This document shows, one piece after another, positions 44,901-47,817 of a stretch of 47,817 nt of DNA. Position 1 is the first letter of the stretch, and each line of letters opens with the position of its first letter. The translations under genes and the position numbers were made by a program. Origin of the DNA: Paracoccaceae bacterium. GTDB taxonomy: Bacteria > Pseudomonadota > Alphaproteobacteria > Rhodobacterales > Rhodobacteraceae. The notes beneath the pieces are model-generated. The model had not been told where the DNA came from. It did no database searches and was given only the letters and a program-made list of their open reading frames with translations. The stretch is from contig JAAEUI010000359.1 in the NCBI GenBank assembly GCA_024227475.1, positions 1-47,817 on the forward strand, given 5' to 3'.

Positions 44901-45775
44901 CGAAGCAGTTCACCGCGAATATGCTGCAAAAACTGTTGGCCGACCGCAGATAATGGCCTGTTTTTGGAGGTGACAATCGCGATATCGAGAAGGACGGGTG
45001 GTTTGAAAGGTCGCTCCGTGTATCCGTCACCGGAGTCATACATCAGTGTAAAGGGATCAATCAGCGAAACGCCCATCCCAAGTTTGACGAAGCTTAACAT
45101 GTTGTGAAACAAATGGGTGTGGATCTGCGTCCGCCAACGCGCGCTCACTGCTTGAAAAGCTTCGCGTGTCCGCCTGTGCGTCATGTGATCCAGCCCCATA
45201 ACGATAAATGGCGTATCGTCCAGTAATCCAGGCGTCAGTACTGCGTGTTTCGCCAAAATACTTTGTTCGGGCAGGACACAGATGGTTTCAAAATGCATGA
45301 TTTCCGCAGTCAGAGCATCGTGCAGGATCGGTAATTCGCAAATTCCGATTTCAAAAAGCCCAGCCAGCACCCATTCCTGAATCTTGTTCGACGTCTGCGC
45401 CTGAAACGAAACCGACAGGTTTGGCCGGGACTCCAGGAATCCGGCGATCTGATCGGGCAGGAATCCAAATGACAGCGCATGCGTTGCGGCAACCTGCAAC
45501 TGCCCGACCTGCTGGTTCTGCAAATCGGTCACAACCTGGGACACGTGATCCAGTCCGCGGACCACCGTATCAACCTCCTGATACAGCGCCATGGCTTCTG
45601 GCGTTGGCATCAGCCGCCCGCTTTTCCTGTGGAACAGTTTGAGCCGGGTCTGGGCTTCCAGTTGCGCCAGCAGATTGCTGACCGCGGGTTGTGAAACACC
45701 CAGTGTTTGCGCAGCGGCGGTGACTGTGCCGGTTTCGATGACGGCGTGCAGGGCCTGCAGGGGGCGAAAGCGCAT
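44861..45775 (-). CDS. LysR-family transcriptional regulator
   Basis: The 304-residue protein has the N-terminal winged helix-turn-helix (LQALHAVIETGTVTAAAQTLGVSQPAVSNLLAQLEAQ, about 5-42, then FHRKSGRLMPTPEA). A C-terminal periplasmic-binding-like effector domain follows (LQVAATHALSFGFLPDQIAGF onward). It is divergent from the DadA-like gene across a short AT-rich gap, so its likely target is the dadA-TRAP unit. The ligand is unknown. Its last 13 codons lie opposite the end of the thiamine-diphosphate enzyme gene. Confidence 0.88.
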   Translation of the reverse strand: MRFRPLQALHAVIETGTVTAAAQTLGVSQPAVSNLLAQLEAQTRLKLFHRKSGRLMPTPEAMALYQEVDTVVRGLDHVSQVVTDLQNQQVGQLQVAATHALSFGFLPDQIAGFLESRPNLSVSFQAQTSNKIQEWVLAGLFEIGICELPILHDALTAEIMHFETICVLPEQSILAKHAVLTPGLLDDTPFIVMGLDHMTHRRTREAFQAVSARWRTQIHTHLFHNMLSFVKLGMGVSLIDPFTLMYDSGDGYTERPFKPPVLLDIAIVTSKNRPLSAVGQQFLQHIRGELLRHATHSDTGAAAS

Positions 45776-45864
45776 TTGTTATCATTTTTTCTGATGGACA
45801 GGGAAATTATTAGTATTTGATATTATGGGTAAGTCAAGCCAGTGTGACATCTTGGGAGGCTGCT

Positions 45865-47109
45865 TTGAGCGCAAATCCAGAGCATATCATGGTTATCGGC
45901 GCAGGAATTGTCGGCGTGTCAACGGCGATTTGGCTCCAGCGGGCTGGTCACCGGGTGACTCTGCTGGACCGGGAAGGTCCGGCTGCCGGTGCGTCCTTTG
46001 GCAATGCCGGTATCCTGGCTGCCTGTGCAATTGTTCCGGTAACTGTTCCCGGCCTGATCTGGAAAGCGCCAAAGATGCTGTTCAGCAGGGATCAACCGCT
46101 GTTTCTGAAGTGGCGTTATCTGCCCAGACTGGTTCCGTTTCTTCTGAAATACCTCGCCAATACAAATGCCCGGTCGGTGGACAGAGCGTCGCAGGCCCTG
46201 AGCCAGTTACTTCACGATTCACCCGAACAGCATGTGGCTCTGGCAAAGGGTACACCGGCGGAGAATTACATAACAACAGATGATTATCTGTTTGGATACA
46301 AGGACAAAACCGAATTTGAAGCGGACAGTTTTGTTTGGAATCTCAGAAAAAACTTCGGCGTCAAATACACGGAAATGAAGGCTGAAGCGCTTGCAGAATT
46401 TGACCCGTCACTAAAAGGTCGTTTTGGTTACGGCGTCCACTGCCCCTATCACGGTCATATTTCTGACCCCGGAGCCTATGTTGAAGCGCTGGCCGGGCAT
46501 TTTGAAGCCTCGGGTGGGGAAGTCCTTCAGGCGGAACTTAGCGGCTTTGACATTTCTGCGGGCCGGTGTTGCGGTATCGAAACAAACACCGGAACGCTGA
46601 AAGCCGATACCTACATTCTGGCCACGGGGGCGTGGAGCGGCCCATTGGCCAACGCTCTGGGGATCACGGTGCCGCTGGAATCTGAACGCGGTTATCATGT
46701 TGAATTTACTAATCCTTCCATCACTCTGCGGGCACCGATCATGGTGGCAGCAGGTAAGTTTGTTGCCACACCAATGGAGGGACGTCTAAGATGCGCTGGA
46801 GTTGTCGAGTTTGGCGGGCTCGATTTACCCGCTTCCAAAGCGCCGGCGGAATTTTTGAAACGGAGCATTGCGAAATTGTTTCCCGACCTGACCTACGACG
46901 GGGTTGAAGAGTGGATGGGGCACAGACCGGCAACAGCAGATTCTATTCCCGTGATCGGCAAAAGCCCGAAGGCCGAGAACGTGTTAGTGGGTTACGGGCA
47001 TCACCATATTGGCCTGACAGGCGGGCCAAAAACCGGCAGATGGTTGGCGCAACTGGCCTCCGGACAGCCAACAAACGCTGATCTGTCTGCTTATGCACCG
47101 GGTCGATGA
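45865..47109 (+). CDS. DadA-like D-amino acid dehydrogenase / FAD-dependent oxidase
   Basis: The 414-residue DAO-family flavoprotein has the dinucleotide loop GAGIVG near residue 12, the DadA-type SFGNAGILA segment after the first beta-alpha-beta unit, and the C-terminal FAD-contact GHRPATADSIPVIGKSP with GYGHHHIGLTGGPKTG. Family members oxidatively deaminate D-amino acids or N-alkyl amino acids at the inner membrane. There is no convenient ATG; TTG at 45865 has GGGAGG just upstream (45854-45859) and gives the usual length. It lies next to a TRAP binding protein and opposite a LysR regulator, which suggests an imported amino acid or amine as substrate. D-amino acid versus secondary amine cannot be decided. 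Confidence 0.82.
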   Translation: MSANPEHIMVIGAGIVGVSTAIWLQRAGHRVTLLDREGPAAGASFGNAGILAACAIVPVTVPGLIWKAPKMLFSRDQPLFLKWRYLPRLVPFLLKYLANTNARSVDRASQALSQLLHDSPEQHVALAKGTPAENYITTDDYLFGYKDKTEFEADSFVWNLRKNFGVKYTEMKAEALAEFDPSLKGRFGYGVHCPYHGHISDPGAYVEALAGHFEASGGEVLQAELSGFDISAGRCCGIETNTGTLKADTYILATGAWSGPLANALGITVPLESERGYHVEFTNPSITLRAPIMVAAGKFVATPMEGRLRCAGVVEFGGLDLPASKAPAEFLKRSIAKLFPDLTYDGVEEWMGHRPATADSIPVIGKSPKAENVLVGYGHHHIGLTGGPKTGRWLAQLASGQPTNADLSAYAPGR

Positions 47110-47142
47110 AAAAGAAAAATAAATTCAACAAGAGAGGATGAC

Positions 47143-47817
47143 ATGACTAAATATGCAAACATACTGAGCGCCGCTGCTGTTGCGGTGGCCATCGCAGGAT
47201 CGGCCAGCGCAGAGAGCTGGGACATGCCGATGGCTTATTCGGCTACCAATTACCATTCTGAATTGGGTGTGGTATTCGCCGACAAGGTGCGTGAATACAC
47301 CAGCGGCGGCATCGACATCACCGTGCATCCGGGCGGCTCGCTGTTCAAAGGTGGCGAGATTAAGCGCGCCATTCAGACCGGACAGGTGCCCATTGGCGAG
47401 CGGATAATGTCCGCCCATTCCAACGAGGACCCGCTGTTTAACTGGGACAACCTGCCATTTGTGGCCACGAATTATGTGGATAGTGAAAAGCTGTGGGGTG
47501 CAGCCAAGGAAACAGTCAATGCCCATTTGGCAGATCAGAACCTAGTTGCGCTGTACACGTGCCCTTGGCCGGGTCAGGGCTTTTATTTCAAAAAGGAAGT
47601 GAACTCCTCAGCTGACATTCAGGGAATAAAATTCCGCTCCTATAACGCCGCAACTGCTACCGTCGCGGAAATGTTAGGTATGGTCCCTGTGCAGATCGAA
47701 GCAGCGGAACTTCCGCAGGCGCTGGCAACCGGCGTGGCCGACGGCTTCATTTCATCGGGATCCACAGGTTACGACCGCAAGGTGTGGGAGCATCTTTCTC
47801 ACTACTACAAAGTGAAC
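47143..47817 (+). CDS. TRAP transporter solute-binding protein, DctP family (3' partial)
   Basis: An open frame of 225 codons runs off the window end. It starts at ATG 47143 with GAGAGG upstream and encodes a signal peptide (cleavage near GSASA-ESW). A DctP-type binding domain follows: HPGGSLFKGGEIKRAIQTGQVPIGE, GIKFRSYNAATATVAEMLGMVPVQIEAAELPQALATGVADGFISSG. These are the strands and helix that hold the carboxylate of the substrate. The membrane subunits DctQ and DctM presumably lie beyond the window. It follows the DadA-like gene by 33 bases, so the imported molecule is probably that enzyme's substrate. Confidence 0.92.
   Translation, partial: MTKYANILSAAAVAVAIAGSASAESWDMPMAYSATNYHSELGVVFADKVREYTSGGIDITVHPGGSLFKGGEIKRAIQTGQVPIGERIMSAHSNEDPLFNWDNLPFVATNYVDSEKLWGAAKETVNAHLADQNLVALYTCPWPGQGFYFKKEVNSSADIQGIKFRSYNAATATVAEMLGMVPVQIEAAELPQALATGVADGFISSGSTGYDRKVWEHLSHYYKVN

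Overview
The window comes from a marine-type alphaproteobacterium, most likely a member of the Rhodobacterales (roseobacter group). This is inferred from gene order and protein character: a DUF2484 gene between murC and murB, an ftsZ product with a long acidic linker, a NarR-narKGHJI locus with a fused double NarK as known from Paracoccus, FnrL-type TTGAT/TTGAC-N4-ATCAA boxes, and many tripartite transporters and dimethylglycine-dehydrogenase-like genes. No rRNA, tRNA or CRISPR array was seen.

Region 1 (1-13.8 kb) is the distal half of a division and cell wall cluster: murG (5' end cut off), murC, DUF2484, an APC-family permease, murB, ddl, ftsQ, ftsA, ftsZ, a strong hairpin terminator, lpxC, bamD and recN. 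Most genes up to ftsA overlap by a few bases. The permease is the odd one: it is preceded by a near-perfect FNR box and a well-spaced -10-like hexamer, inside the wall-synthesis run.

Region 2 (13.9-25.0 kb) is a respiratory nitrate reductase locus. A divergent narR (Crp/Fnr family, no Fe-S cysteines) faces narK (NarK1-NarK2 fusion), narG, narH, narJ, narI and a NifM-like parvulin. There are two FNR-type boxes between narR and narK.

Region 3 (25.1-27.6 kb) is a small accessory stretch. It has an AhpD-like gene broken by a 113-bp two-hairpin element at a TA target (and probably by a one-base frameshift), then an isochorismatase-family hydrolase divergent from a GlxA-type AraC regulator.

Region 4 (27.7-47.8 kb) is catabolic. 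First comes a four-gene unit: a non-pyrrolysine MttB-family methyltransferase, two tandem FAD/GcvT dehydrogenases and an AGXT2-like aminotransferase. This order suggests stepwise removal of N-methyl groups from a quaternary amine, then transamination. Next is a LacI regulator divergent from tctABC, followed by an acylating aldehyde dehydrogenase and an acyl-CoA ligase resembling SauS and SauT of sulfoacetate catabolism. Then come an Asp/Glu-racemase-family gene, a thiamine-diphosphate enzyme, a LysR regulator, a DadA-like oxidase and a TRAP solute-binding protein cut off by the window end. One possible reading is a methylated amine -> primary amine -> aldehyde -> acyl-CoA route. The substrate cannot be settled from sequence alone.
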